This document shows positions 12,701 to 25,534 of a stretch of DNA of 64,000 nucleotides, in pieces. The notes below the pieces were generated by a model that did no database searches, was not told where the DNA came from, and saw nothing but the letters and a program-made list of their open reading frames with translations. Source of the DNA: Lunularia cruciata (taxonomy: Eukaryota > Streptophyta > Marchantiopsida > Lunulariales > Lunulariaceae); NCBI GenBank assembly GCA_948567375.1, contig OX419759.1:43439493-43503492 (forward strand), read 5' to 3'. Every line of letters starts with the position of its first letter. Positions within the stretch are counted from its first letter, which is position 1. The translations under genes and the position numbers were made by a program.

Positions 12701-13164
12701 AAGGCCTCTTCTTCCTAGAGAGCCTCTTTTACCGTGGTTGGTAGTCCCTTTCCGTAGGTATATTTCACCCCAAAGGTCAATTTTCAAGCCAAAGGTTGGT
12801 TTTCAAGCCAAAGGTTCTTTCACCCCAATGTTGTTACTGATCATGTGCATCTCTTCCTAGAAAATGCAACCCCAAAAAAATCCAAAATCAACTATCTGCT
12901 TGGCTTTTCTATTCCATGGTACTCTCAATGCTCCATCCTATCCAAAATCTTTCCTTACATTGACTTGCTTGTTCAAAGTGTCATGGGTAACTTCCTTGAT
13001 AATGAGTTAATTTCATGCCTAAGTACTCAAGGACTCATTCTAGTTGAATATTATGAAAACCTAGCATTATCACTTTTGTAGTAATTAGTAGTAATTATTC
13101 ATCCCCACAAAGATATGAGCCAAGAATGGTCAAATACAAAGTAAAAAATAGCAAAGTAGTTTTC

Positions 13165-13310
13165 TTGGTTGTGTCTTTAGCTTCTTGGGTAAAAACCACA
13201 CCCAGAAGAGAATAACAAGCACTAACTCTCAATCTTGTCACTTAGAACACCCATGAATAACAATTCTTCAACCCTCTCCAAATTAATATTTATTGTGATG
13301 ATTCAGTTGC
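13165..13310 (-). repeat. F2 core repeat, second unit
   Basis: A diverged core, TAGCTTCTTGGGTAAAAACCACA at about 13178, is followed by CAGAAGAGAATA, in the same orientation as the 12430 unit. Its boundaries are not clear. Confidence 0.5.
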
Positions 13311-13876
13311 TTCAAAGAAGGCTACTTCACCACAAAGTGACTTTGCCTTGGAATTGCATTCCACTCCTCTACTAAAGGTACAACTTCCTCAATCAAAATT
13401 TCTTTGCATCAATCTAGCATTGTGATCACAAATGCAAAATACTACCAACACTACAATTCTTCAGAGATTTGTCAAGGCATTGCCTCAATTGCACTCCACT
13501 TAGGATCAAACACACAAAATTAAACTAGAGCTGCATAATCCAACATCTTAAACTCTTTGATTGCAATTCAAACTTCTCCCAACAACCATAAACACACACA
13601 CATGATTGATACTTAGAATTAAGCTTAAAACAACAAGCATTGAGTGTCAGCATTTGCTTTACTCAACTACAAAACTGAATGTACAACATTGCAAATTTTG
13701 CTTTACTCAACTTCAAAACTAATGTACAACATTGCAAATTTCTACTTTAAATAGGTAGAGCACTCAATAGTTATCTAAACTACTAAACTGCTTCAACCTC
13801 TTCCTTTAGATCTCAAAATTTGAAGTAACACTCTACTACTTTATATCTAATGCTTCAGATCTGAAAACTATTACTC

Positions 13877-15420
13877 CTAATTTGATCTGACTTCTATTTC
13901 TACTTTAGCTTCTACTCTTGATGTAGCTACAAGTACCTCTTGCACTTTGGGTTCATCTATTATATCTCCATCTTCATCTACTTCTTTCATACCCTCTGTG
14001 ATTGTGATCAAATTCATTATTGCACTAATTAATTTCTCCTTCCTATTCCTAACTTCTTTTGACAACTTAGGTAGCTCACTCAAAGTCACATGCACTCCTA
14101 CTTCAACTAATTTTCATCTAGTTCCTACACTCTTCTTCAAACTATTATGAAGTTCATCTAAGTCTGTTCTAACTAAATCTAATCTAAGACTCAGATTGTC
14201 TCTTATTTCTATCATTTTCTTGTCTAATATATCTCTAAAAAAAATCCACGGATTGTTAATGTCCATATTCTTTGTCTCCCTCTTTCAAGTTTCCTGCACA
14301 AGCAACTTCAACTCATGCAATCAAGATTCCTCCAACCTTACCTTGGCCTCAATGTTGAACATTACCTTTAACTTATTTACAATCCCCTCCATTGATCCAA
14401 ATGCCTCTTTGAGACTGACTCATCTTGAGTCCTCTCTCCTTCCAATTTCTCCCAAAGCATCTTCAATCTTTTGCATGATTTGCCTCCAACATCTTCTTTT
14501 CTTCCACCTAGTGAACAATTTGAGCTTTTGTGGTTTTGATCAGATCCCACAACCTCTAATTTTCACAATCTCGGCTTGCCAATTCTTGTTGCTAGGCCCA
14601 ATCCTTCTTTTCTACAACTGATCTCAATTTCTCCAACTCTTTCTCACTTACCAATACAATGGCCTTGGAGTGTATTACCTTGAGTTGAGCATCATTGAAT
14701 TCCACCTTCAATCTCTTGAATGCTACCTTTTGCTCCTTCAATTCTTCTTCTAGGCATTCTAGATCACTTCTGCACTTCTGAAAACTCTCATGCAGCTTTT
14801 GTAGACTCTTCTTACAAAGTGCCACATGCACCCAAAGTAGTTTGGGTTCTTCTTCTCCTTGAGTCAATTGTTCCTTCAACTGCATGACTTCATTGCCCAA
14901 ACTCTGCACCACTTGCAACTTATCCCCCACCTTTGGATAATCTCTATGCATCTTTGTTTTCTTCTTCTGCAACTGCAATAGTAAAGGACAGACAATCTTG
15001 GACAAATAGTTCACACTCGTAATTTCTTCCTTGTCCGTGTCTTTGGTATGTGCTTCTTCTATGGATGCCTTACGCAAAAGGCGTGATCTTCTTACCTTCA
15101 GGTTTACTTCCTCCAAGCTTTCGTCGTCTTCCTCAGCTCGGTTTGGCCTTGCATTTGCAAATTGAAAACTTCTTCTTGATCTTACCCCTCTCAGGAATAC
15201 CAGTCTTGGCTCTTCATCATGTTCTTTTGGGATATACACCTTAGGTAACTCTAGGTATTAGGCATCTCCTCCTTCCATGCATTTAGTCTCACCATGGAAC
15301 TCCTGATCCTCCTCCTCAACCACTTCTTATACTGGTTGCTCAACTTTGGGTCCTCCTTCACTATCACTGCTCACCTCCTTTCTCTCCAAAGTGAACTCTT
15401 CTTCTTCTCCAAAGTCCCTA
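13877..15420 (-). pseudogene. Coiled-coil ORF of a non-autonomous retroelement
   Basis: The best open part is 14592-15239 (215 codons). It starts with an acidic and basic region (EEDDESLEEVNLKVRRSRLL) and continues as a long probable coiled coil rich in Leu, Glu, Lys and Gln (about residues 95-210, including LEEELKEQKVAFKRLKVEF). Upstream to about 15420 the same frame is strongly acidic but broken by stops. Downstream the frame is shattered until a last open piece at 13877-14095. No catalytic motif is present. The protein may have been a structural gag-like product; that is inference from position and composition. Confidence 0.5.
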
Positions 15421-17490
15421 AAATTGGACTGTAGCTTCGTCTCCAATTCTACTCTTGACAAAAAATCCACCATTGTTGTCTCATACCTCAGGTTTAGTCT
15501 CTAAATCTTCCCTCTCAAAATGGGCAATACCATATCCTTTGGACCATAACCTTGCTTCTTTGGCCTCAAAATGGTTACTACTACTATGTTCACTCATCTT
15601 GCTGTGGTGAAGTAGTCATTGCCTTCTCAAATCTGTCCCATGTAATACTACTTGTCTTTGTATGCATCTCAACAAAGATCCAGGTGGAAGTGGTACACCA
15701 TCTTCTGATTTACCTCCAAGCTAAGCAGGTTCAAGCACAAATAGAGATATGATGTGAATGGTACAAAATAATGGGGTCGCATATTCATCCTCCAATTCCC
15801 AATCATCTATCTTGTCTGTTGGTAAAAACACTTTGCCTAGTTCACCTTCTCTCCTACAAACATTTGGTGAAAGAAAACCGCTTGCTACTTTGTCACGTAG
15901 GTGGTTTTCTCTGGCTTCATCATCACAAGCAAAGCCCTAATAATACTTCTCCTCATTTGGTTTTTTTAGTGTCTACCTTGTACCCATTCTTCGTGCAAGG
16001 CGCATTGAAGGTATTCTTCAACTCTTCAGTCTCCTTTATAGGATCACACTTTCAATAGAAGATGATTCCTCTCCCATCTCTTGCTTCTCTCCCCAATACA
16101 AGTCTCCAATCTGACTCATTCCATCAAGCCAGATTTCCGCTCTTCCCCTCTGCCTCAAGATCGTCTTTACAATTATTGGCAGCAATTTCTACCATGAACC
16201 TTGGAAAACTCAAATTCTAGTTCCAAACCTAAAATGTAATATGAAGTCTACTCAAGACATCAATCCTAGTTACCATATCCAATCTTCAAATTGCAAGATT
16301 CCACACTACAAGTGACAAAACCTATCTGCTGCCATTTGTTGGCATCATGCGCTCTCTACTTTGCAATCTCTTGCAAATTAACCTTGTTAATTGGCTTGTA
16401 AGTCTAACTCATTTGGGATAACACTTTAGAGAAACATGATGATAATTCAGCATTGCAAAATTCACTTGATGGTGTCTTGATTTTACACTTCTTTGATTCT
16501 TGTTCATTCTTCAATCAAACATCAATTGTAGCTCATGCATTCTTCTTGACTTGTTTCTATCACTCTCAAAATTATCCTACTCCTAAGGTTACCATTTTTT
16601 TTATCTCAGTACCTTCTTGATTGGTTCTCCCTGAGTTAAATTTGTTAAGATTTCTCTGGATTAGGTTGATCATCTTGAGTTAAAGTTGTTAAGATTTCTG
16701 TGGATTAGATTGATCATCTTGATGCAAAGTATCCTTAGTTTGGGTCTACCACCCTTTCAGTCCAATCCAAGTCCTTCTTCCTCTTACTAAAAGTTGACTT
16801 CCTTGGGTCTGATCTAAACACACTACTCCTCTCTTCTTTTCTCCATTTGGCTTCAATTTGGCTTCAACAATACACTTCTTCTTTAAAACTCAACAAAATG
16901 AAAAATGTGGGTACCACAAATGTCAAGGGTAACTAACTTCCTTCATTTAGTGAAAATTCTATAAAAAAGTACTCAAATGCACACTCCTACTACAACATTT
17001 CTCACCTTTACTTGACCAAGTGTACAGTTAAAAATGTACAAAAAATCCATTTAACACAAAGACCCAAAAGAGATGTCTGAGTTGAATATTTGTTCATGAA
17101 AGAAGTGGACATTGCTTATGTGAATTGCAACCCACATATAAAATTTCCTACTCTAAGAGGAAAATTATCAATGACTAACAAGGTTAGAAACCTTCCAATT
17201 ACATCTACTCTGCTTATCACTAATCCTATCTATTGACTTATCATAAGGGAAATTAAGGAGTGAGTACGCAACCACTAGCAATTGCTACTTGTTGTTAATT
17301 GTACAAGTAATTATATTCCTGCAATCATCGGCTGCAAAATTGGTCCTAAGTCAAAAATTATTTCTAAGCAAAGATGTATATTAGGACAAAGGTAGAGTTC
17401 AAGGCCAAAGAGAATTTTAGGCTGAGGATGCATTTGAACAAATTTTTGCCTATTTTCCTTGGGCTAACAATCATCTTATTCCTTAAATTT
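15421..17490. other. No intact gene; probable element interior
   Basis: Short ORFs of at most about 95 codons, none with a motif. It lies between two minus-strand coiled-coil blocks and is probably decayed element sequence. A pyrimidine-rich bias continues on the plus strand. Confidence 0.4.
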
Positions 17491-17491
17491 A

Positions 17492-18330
17492 CTATGAAGA
17501 ACTACCTTTGCCTTTGCAAATCTTAATAGGAAAATCTACCCATTCCCAATACTTAGCAATTTCCACCAATAGCACTTTTGTGGTATGTTCAAATTTCTTT
17601 GAAGTGTGTTCCATTAACCAATCTATTGATTTTTGCAATTGCTTGTCTAAGTAGATCTTCATGGTCAAGGCATGCACTTGGGGGTAAAGAATCTTGAGCT
17701 TTCAACTTCTCCAAGGAGACTTCTACTGCCTTCTCTGCAATCTCCACCAAATGGTCAAGTGTGCTATCTCTATCTTTGCCAAAATAATTTTCTTCTCTAA
17801 ATTGAACTGGTTTTGTTGTTCTTTTAACCGAGCCACAATTTCTTACCAAATAGGTAACTTCTCCTTCTTGCATTTTTCTTCCTTCTTCTTTAGGATCCTT
17901 GTGAGTTTCTTTACTTGGGTGTCAACTACTTGCAGCTCCTCTTGATGGCAAACTTATGCTACTTTGAGAGACACCTGTACTTTCTCAAGTTCTCCCTTAA
18001 GTGCATCAATCTCTTTCTCTTGGGCTTTTTATTTATTCTTCCAACTTGATTTGTTGATAGCTTTCTTCCTCCTATGAGCTGGACATCTTCTTCCTCAATG
18101 CCCATTCTTCCTCTATCTCCTTCTTTAGAGCTTGGCTTTCTTCTTTGAGTTTGGCCACTTCTTATGCCAAGTCATTGCTTTGTTTCCACATCTCCAAATG
18201 TTAGGAACAAACTTCTTGCAATTTTTTGCTTGCCTTTATCTTTTCTTTGGCCACATCTTGCACGAGTTAGTGAAGATGTTGGAAGAGGGTCACATAGTCT
18301 ATGATTTCCTTGTTAGACTCTAGGTAGATG
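17492..18330 (-). pseudogene. Second coiled-coil relic block
   Basis: Open pieces at 17589-17873 and 17492-17677 on the minus strand, with stretches such as LVEIAEKAVEVSLEKLKAQD. Upstream to about 18330 lies broken Glu/Lys/Leu-rich coding. Composition and strand match the block at 13877-15420, so this is probably another copy of the same ORF. Stops and frameshifts make it non-functional. Confidence 0.4.
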
Positions 18331-18336
18331 GGGAGA

Positions 18337-18690
18337 TGTAATACCAATAGCTAGACATATCATCTAGAGTTGAAAATTGGCTTGATAACAACTAGAAGGA
18401 TATTATGTATGATGGGCTAAGTAGATCCGATAGAGGTGTCACCAAAGAGTGCTTCTACTAATAGGGAAAGAGCCAAAAATAACTTGAATTTGTAATACCA
18501 AAAGCTAGACATATTATCTAGAGGTGGAAATTGGCTTGGTAACATCTGCAAATATAATGCGTGATAGGCTAGATAGTTCAAATAGAAATGTCACCAAAAG
18601 AGGACTTCTACTAATAGGGCAAGAGCTAAAGATACATGTGTCACCAAAAGAGGACTTTTAGTAATAGGGCAAGAGTCAAAAATAGCCTGG
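18337..18690. repeat. Tandem repeat, unit about 154 bp
   Basis: TGTAATACCAATAGCTAGACAT at 18337 recurs as TGTAATACCAAAAGCTAGACAT at 18491. The unit tail (TGTCACCAAAAGAGGACTTCTA, then TAATAGGGCAAGAG) appears three times, near 18436, 18589 and 18639, so a third partial unit is present. Confidence 0.75.
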
Positions 18691-19526
18691 AAACTTCAGA
18701 GCCAATTATGAAGACCTAAAATAGATGAATTAGACCTAAAAAATGTGCAGATTCCCCCTAAAAATGGAGTTGATAGCCTTCCCTCCCCCATTTTTTTCTC
18801 ATTGGAAGCTTTCCAATGGTACCTCACCCATGCAATTTGGAGATTCCTACAAGAAGATTTCTAAGGATTCCCTCCAATCAAAGATGGTTTGACCAACTAG
18901 ATAGGATCAAAACAGACATGTCACCTATGCATGAAAAAAAATCTAAGGGCAAAGCTCACTTACATGTCACCAATCCATGTATTTGTTCCAAGGGTGGAGC
19001 TTCCTTTGTAGGATTTGCCTTTGCTATATAATATAGTCAAGGCGCTCCTTTGGGGCACCGGAGGTTGAGTGTGAAATTGTGTGTTTCTTCTTGTGTGTTT
19101 CTCTTCAGGTCTCCTATCCTCAAAAGATTACAAGAGAAGCTGCTCCATTAATTCGAGAGCCAGGCCCACCTTATACACTATTAGTTGGGAATCGACACTA
19201 CTAAAATCTACCTAATCTCCTTCTTGCTCAAGCTTTCTCCTCTCCTGGTCTTGAATGAGGTCAAGGGTCCAGTCTCTTCTCTTTCAATCTCTACAAAGAC
19301 CATTGGTTCTTGCTGCTTGAATATCAATTTGATTGGGTTGGTGTCTCTATCATAGACAGACCTTTGTCCTGCCTTTGGTCTTCCTTGTGAAGTTTACCTT
19401 TGGCCAAAATATATGCATCATCTTGACAAGAACCTTCATCTTCTACCTCAAGTACCTCTTTAGCACAAATGATTCCTTACACTCTCAACTCTACTTCTCC
19501 CACTGATGGGAATAAAGGGGATTTTG

Positions 19527-20698
19527 TCATTGCCAAACCCTATGCCATACTTTTCTTTGGGTGGGAAGGTCCGGCTTTATAATCATAGCACCTAGGGTTG
19601 GGTGTTCTTTCTTCCTCCAATAAGTTGGTTGTTTGGGGAGGGGTTTGGGCAGGAGTTCTCCACCGTTGTGATCTTTGACTGCCCCCTTGTCTGACAAAAT
19701 GATGATCTTACTGAAGGAATGGTTGCTAGTTGTAGGTGTAGGATCTGGTTGTTGTCTTGTTCCTCCTTCCTTGACTTTTCTTCTTTGTCCTCGTCTTCTT
19801 TCTCTATGGGGATTCTCCTTGTCCTCTTGGTGGCTTTTGCCTTTGGCTTGGCAAGGGTAGTGGGTTGTTTCCAGTTTATGGCTCCCTAGCAATCTCTTCT
19901 TGCCTTTGCTTCTTGAAGCCTAAGTTGTTGTCTTCCTTATATTCCACATATTTTCCTATGTGTGCAAACTCTGCACCCACCTCTGCATATTTTTGTACCA
20001 TGAGCGCTCTCTCCCAGGCTTGTTAAAATGTCCTTCAAGGAAGAGGTGGTCTAGGTACTTCTTTTTCTCGTCTTTGGTCAACAATCCCATGACCAAGTAG
20101 AAATGGACAACAAAGGGGGATACTAGAGTAACTATGCCTTCTTTGTTAATTGACCCTATGAGTTTTGTTGTCCTCACCCAAAACATTGCTGCCAAATTCA
20201 CAAGTTTCCCTTGGTACAAGTACTCAAAGAAAATGGCTGGCTTTTGTTCAAGTAAGTTGTTTTTTTGGATTTGAACAACTCATGACTGACTCCACTAAGA
20301 TCTGCCGTATAGGACCCTTAATTTTGGGGACAAATCAACCATCGCTGGTCTCCCTACCCCTAAAAGTGGCTTTGAATTTGGCCTCAAAGGTCAAATCAGG
20401 TCAAGACCAAACATTGTGCAGAGTCATGCCATATGGGGTGAATTCTTAGGCTCCATCACTCTCCACCAATGTTCCTCTGTCCAAGCAAAGAGGGTTCCTC
20501 TCAAATTTACCAGCTCAGGATCCCCGTTATCTTGAATCTCATGCAACATTGCATGATCATTCAATTCCCAATTCCACAGCAAGAATTCAAGTTTCTTGTT
20601 GTTGACTAGTTCATGTCTAGAGTACAAAGCCCACTTAACATATCCTAGAGACTTGATGATGAATTTTGGAGCCCATATGCATCCTTTGTGGTGCATTT
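19527..20698 (-). pseudogene. gag-like ORF at the 5' side of the coiled-coil element
   Basis: One minus-strand reading starts with ATG at 20696-20698 and continues in pieces: 20424-20696 (aromatic-rich, with LRGTLFAWTEEHWWRVMEP), 19956-20219 (LTKDEKKKYLDHLFLEGHF), then 19527-19892, a very basic Arg/Lys/Gln/Pro-rich stretch (ENPHRERRRGQRRKVKEGG). Stops and at least one frameshift break it. An N-terminal structured region followed by a basic tail is gag-like, but I recognise no domain. The preceding 250 bp on the minus strand is purine-rich and leader-like. Confidence 0.45.
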
Positions 20699-21239
20699 TA
20701 GGTAGCCACTTCCTTTCCTTTCTCTCCTCTCATCATTCCACTACTCTCCTTTATTCTTTCCACTTCCCTTCTCACAACCACTCTCCTTTGACATGCAGAG
20801 GACTGAGCAGAGGTTTCTTGCCAAGAGTGAAGGAAGCGGGGCTGATCTTGCCTAGATGGATTCTTCCAAAAGAGATTCTAGGCCCTAGAAAAATATTTAT
20901 TATGTCAGCCCAACGATTACAACTGTTGCTACTCACACATGTGAGCAGTTAGTACAATTGAAAGGTCCTTAATTGTGGTTATTGATCTGTTAGCGCCATA
21001 TTTATGCATGAAGCTTCAAGCAGAGTGGCTTCCAGGGTATTTTGGATAAAGGTGTTCTAGGGAAAATGGCTTCCTTGTCAAAGGTTGTTTTTATGACTAT
21101 CTTCCTTTTCCTTGAACAATAGGTAATTAATCATCTTTCTCCTAGTTTTTTTACTAAATGACTATTCCTCTACTTTTCCTAGCTAGGTTCTACAAAAGAA
21201 CCAAACAAAATGTGCTTTAGGAAGAATTGTCCTTTGGTG

Positions 21240-21618
21240 CAGTGTCACAAAAGATTACAGACCTTTGTGTGCAAGAGCTCACTATGAGCCTGAAATGCCA
21301 ACAAAAGGAGGAAGACAAGCTGATGGCAAAGGTAAGTGATGAAATGATGGTGGAGCTACAAAGTGAATGATCAAACCTCTAGAAATAATGAACATGACTA
21401 CTTGAGACAATAGGTCATACAGGGACTCAATTCCTATTACAACTAGAGCAGATAGCCAACAAACACCTTCAGCTTATAAAGTTGAAGGACCTCAAGACAT
21501 AGATTTATGCATTGGAAAGGAAGGTATATAAGAATGACCAGCTCAAGGAGTTGGCGGTCAAGCTACAAGCCCACTCCATGAGCAAGTTCCAAGAAACAAC
21601 AACCAATTTTGCATGAGA
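21240..21618 (+). pseudogene. Coiled-coil ORF fragment
   Basis: Broken plus-strand coding rich in Lys, Glu, Gln and Leu ends immediately before an LTR at 21619. The motif encoded by ATGCATTGGAAAGGAAGG (21510) recurs at 50985 as ATGCATTGGAAG, in another coiled-coil relic upstream of an F2 LTR end. Its position just before an LTR fits the 3' part of an element's internal region. Confidence 0.4.
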
Positions 21619-22214
21619 TGTCTAAGGTTACAGAAGGGAACAAGATAATACTTATAACATCAGTATATAACTTGCACATAACTAGTTAGACTTTGAAACA
21701 ATGATCTCGTGGTAGCCTTTCACCTGATTTAATAGTGGTAGATGACAAGTAAAGAGGCTGAGGTGGCCATACCACATGGTCCTTTCGTACTTAAGATTAG
21801 ATTATGACAAGATAAATAGATACAATATGATTAGCAAGGAGCGCCTCAGATGTACTTAGAAGAATTCCAATACAGTGTAGCCATTGGATTTCTTTGGCGG
21901 CTAGTAAGCAATTGTATAAAAGGCTTAGGCTCGTTGTTCACTTGGTTCATTTGACACATCCTTCTTTTGCAATAAATGAAGTTTATAAAATCAACATAAT
22001 CTCATTAGTGTATGTGTATTACTTTGTGTCTTATATGAATGATTGTGTTTCATTGAATAGAAGTGAGGAATAGATAGAGGAGCCAAAGCATTTGAGTGAT
22101 GGAGTAGTTGGTGTAGTTGGTGTGTAATTAGAATGTTCATCTCTAGGTACTATGCACAGGCCAAGGACTATATGGTGATAGACTGCCAAATGCCTTGAGT
22201 ATCATACAATAACA
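21619..22214 (+). repeat. LTR (family F3), copy 1, internally deleted
   Basis: It begins TGTCTAAGGTTACAGAAGGG and ends TATCATACAATAACA. TATAAAAG at 21915 and AATAAA at 21971 fit an LTR promoter and polyadenylation signal. Compared with copy 2 it lacks about 230 bp between the first 40 bp and CAGTATATAACTTG. The 596-bp length reflects this deletion. Confidence 0.65.
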
Positions 22215-22221
22215 TGCAAGC

Positions 22222-23101
22222 TGTCTAAGGTTACAAAAAGGAACTTGTGGAGCTCATCCGACTATGTAAAGGAGAAGGTAGTTTTTCATAGGTGCTGCCA
22301 GATTGTGAGATAGACTAGTAATGACTTTGTATGAGATGAGCATAATACTTGTACAAATCAAACTTCAGAGGAATTTACACAACTTGCCTACCAGTCAACT
22401 TTATATAGAACAACTTTGACCCACCCCGTAGTTAGGTTGTAGATGTAGTTGTTTTGATAGCCATAGCCCAAGACTCTTTGTATCAGTATATATCTTGTAC
22501 ATAACTAGTTAGACTTTGATACAAAGATCTTGTGTTAGCCTAACACTTGATCTAATAGTGGTAGATGACAAGTCAAGAGGTTGAGTTGGCCATACCACAT
22601 GGTCCTTGCCTACTTGAGATTAGATTAGGAAAATATAAGTAGATAAGATATGATTAGTAAAGAGTATATGTAATTAGAAGATTTCCAATACATTGTAACC
22701 ATTGGATTTCTTAGGCGGCTAGGTAGTAAATGTATAAAAGATTTAGGCCTGATGTTCATGGGTTCATTTGGCACATCCTTCTTTTGCAATAAATGAAGTT
22801 TATACCATCAAGATAATATCATTAGTGTAAGTGCATTGGTTTGTGTCTTGTATAAATGATTGTATGGTTAATTGAATAGAAGGGACGAATATTGATGGTG
22901 GAGCCAAAGCATTTGTGTAAAGGATTGTATGGTCAATTGAATAGAAGTGAGGAATATTGATGGAGGAGCCAAAGCATTTGAGTGACAGGAGTAGTTGGTG
23001 TAGTTGGTGTGTAATTAGAGTGTTCATCTCAAGGTACTATGCAGAGGCGAAGGACTATATGATGATAGACTGCCAAATACCTTGGGTATCATACAATAAC
23101 A
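22222..23101 (+). repeat. LTR (family F3), copy 2
   Basis: An 880-bp copy begins TGTCTAAGGTTACAAAAAGG and ends TATCATACAATAACA, only 7 bp after copy 1. TATAAAAG is at 22734 and AATAAA at 22789. It also carries a tandem duplication of about 67 bp (around 22857-22990, repeating GATTGTATGG...GAGCCAAAGCATTTG). No internal region separates the two LTRs. Confidence 0.65.
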
Positions 23102-23362
23102 CTAAATTGTAGAATAAGTAACATGATCTGCTTGTGATTCTTACGATGTCACGCTTTCTAGAAAGAATAAAATGCTACTTCACAATATTTCACACGTTGT
23201 CAATTAGCAAAACTGATTAGGTTTGGTTTGTTCAAAACCTATATATGGAAGGTAATGGTAATGGCAGGTGAGTGATCTGGGTCCAGATTACAAATGATAC
23301 ATTTTTAATGCGATCACTTATATATCATATATGCTTTATTGAACATGCATCTTGCAATACAG

Positions 23363-23467
23363 GAAGTCAAAGGCATCAGTAACTTTGAGATTGTCCCCAC
23401 CAAGAACTACGAGAAGAAGCGTCCATTGATAACGTTTTCGCGGTCACAGACGAGCTTGTATGTGTAG
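23363..23467 (+). other. Possible orphan exon
   Basis: After a good acceptor (CTTGCAATACAG) a 34-codon frame reads EVKGISNFEIVPTKNYEKKR and ends at TAG 23465-23467. Codon choice and composition look coding, but there is no matching upstream exon and I do not recognise the family. It may be chance or a gene remnant. Confidence 0.2.
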
Positions 23468-23469
23468 AC

Positions 23470-25325
23470 GTGCCTGATGACATAGATATCATGGATATTG
23501 TACACAATGGACCATTTATCTCAGAATTAATCTTAGAGCTGAATTTAGTACTCAGATACTCCCGACGAATTCGTTTCTGTAGGTATCATTGATTCAAAGG
23601 AGATACCTGTCACCCAAGGTCGTACTACAAATAGCTTTATATTAGTTACTTATTCAAGAAGATTACCACTCTGCCCCAAAACAATCTAGTGCTTTTCACA
23701 AGTTAATGTAATAAATTTACTTTTGGGGCGGTATCAGCCCTCAATGGCTAGCTATAATCTGTCATGGGTTTGAACTTGTTAAAGCAATCTTCCCTGAATT
23801 ATGTTATGCCGTTCGGATACATGTAGTGTTGTTGATGGTTGGTGCCAGATTATTTTCATGTAGCATGTAAGGTAGGGCAGCTTAATTGAAAATTTAAAGA
23901 GACTGAAATTGCTTCCGATCAAACTTTGGGTTAAAAGTAGGCATTTACCGATTGAGCACAAAAACCTCCAATTGACTCCGAACTGATAGTGATCCACCAC
24001 ACAGATAAGATTGAAATTGATGTCCAATCGAGTAGAGATCGGTCATGAGGGGGATGAACTAGCTATCAGTGGACATTCCGAAAGCGCAGCTGGTAATATA
24101 TAGATTAAAAACCGGCTTCTATCGTTCATTTGATTCGGATCTTCAGTTCCGTTCAGTTCACCAGCAAGATGCGAATCTAGAAACTATAGAATAAATTCAC
24201 ATTTAATAGATTGAAAATTAGGGATCGTAACAAAAAGAAGAAATTGATCGGCAGAATGAAGGAGACAGGGCATCACTTGTCAGTGAAGGTAGATCTTTTG
24301 GGGAGGAGCATGAAAAGCCCTTGAATATTGAAAGGTATGTTTCTCAGGTGCATTCTTTTTTATGTTGGACGAGCTGTTGTTGAAATGCTGTAGGAATTGT
24401 TGAGCTTAGTCGAATGACATTTTCGGGGGAAGCCTAACCCTCACACGTCGTTGTACAACAGTATCATCGTTGGACTGCAGCATTGTCACGAAGTCACCTC
24501 AATTTGTGTTGGGAATTGTTGAGGTTTGGAACTTATCAAGGACAAGAACTCAAAACTCGTTTGGTATCAAATATTTTGCATTTCAAATGTTCTGGAACCA
24601 TAAATATACTATGGACACTTTATTTCAAGTACCACAAGTCGCATACGTATGTTGAACCTACTTTTGACGTGAACGATATGGATGATGTTTAATGATGGGA
24701 ACCAACATCTATCGAGTTAGCTGTACAGATAGTATCAGATGAGCTAACTCGCTGAAATGTCCTCTCGTAGGTGACAGGGCTTGTACCGGTGAGTAACGAG
24801 CATGCGTCTTCTGGCTGAGAATCTTTAAGAATTACATGATCCAGGTGATTACCTGAACATTTTTAATGGAAGTGAAAACTTATCAGTCTAAGCTGATGAT
24901 CTCTGAGAATCCAACCATATTACCATGTAAGGAGATCAACCATGACAACTAGGTCAACGACAATACATATGAACTTGCAGGTCACTTGAAATCCATTTCC
25001 TTGGATGCATTCAATTCGATTTGCACACGTTCATGGATCACCCGTCCGAAGAACGGCTTCTGCTCTCATTTCCCAAATATGTATGAACTTACTTTGAATT
25101 GCTGGACTGTAAAAGCGCACTGTAAATCCGACAGCATGGCAATACAGATTATAAGATTACATCGGTAGGTAGTAGTAGGCACCTCGATCCAGGAGCTCAA
25201 ATTCGTATATTTAACGTACCGCTATCCTGCAAGTAATAAACACGATGCTGTATTATTCTACTCTTTAAGTCATTAACATGACTTACATCAAACTACAACT
25301 ACATGGTTCTCCAAAGTGCTGCGTG
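23470..25325. other. Low-copy looking sequence, no gene recognised
   Basis: Base composition is less AT-biased than the retroelement regions and no repeat in this window matches it. ORFs are short (at most 82 codons) and without motifs. It lies downstream of the 3' end of the minus-strand AP2-like gene. Confidence 0.4.
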
Positions 25326-25534
25326 TACAGTAACTGGTTTACGACCTCGTATCATCGATCCGAATTCTGACCTAATTCGATTGTAAAACAAAAGCAAGAA
25401 ACTAAGCTCAAACTTCCCTCATAGCAGGAACTTAAATGTGAAAACTTCTATTATTCAAGTATATTCGACGACTTATCACACACTTTATACAGAATAACCT
25501 CTTCCAGAAACATCAAAAGATAGTCAATAGATGA

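Larger units (their letters stand above)
12430..20960 (-). mobile_element. Composite of non-autonomous coiled-coil LTR elements
   Basis: Minus-strand coding relics run from a start codon at 20698 (gag-like region), through basic and coiled-coil segments, to F2 LTR-like ends at 13.2 and 12.4 kb. No reverse transcriptase, integrase or protease motif was found in over 8 kb. The layout resembles large non-autonomous LTR derivatives that carry an ORF but no pol. Two separate coiled-coil blocks (17492-18330 and 13877-15420) suggest nesting or tandem duplication. I could not place a convincing upstream LTR. Confidence 0.45.

Noticed and set aside
14196-14621. 141-codon plus-strand ORF
   Set aside because: Antisense to the minus-strand coiled-coil relic; its Ser/Phe/Leu-rich composition is the mirror of Lys/Glu codons.
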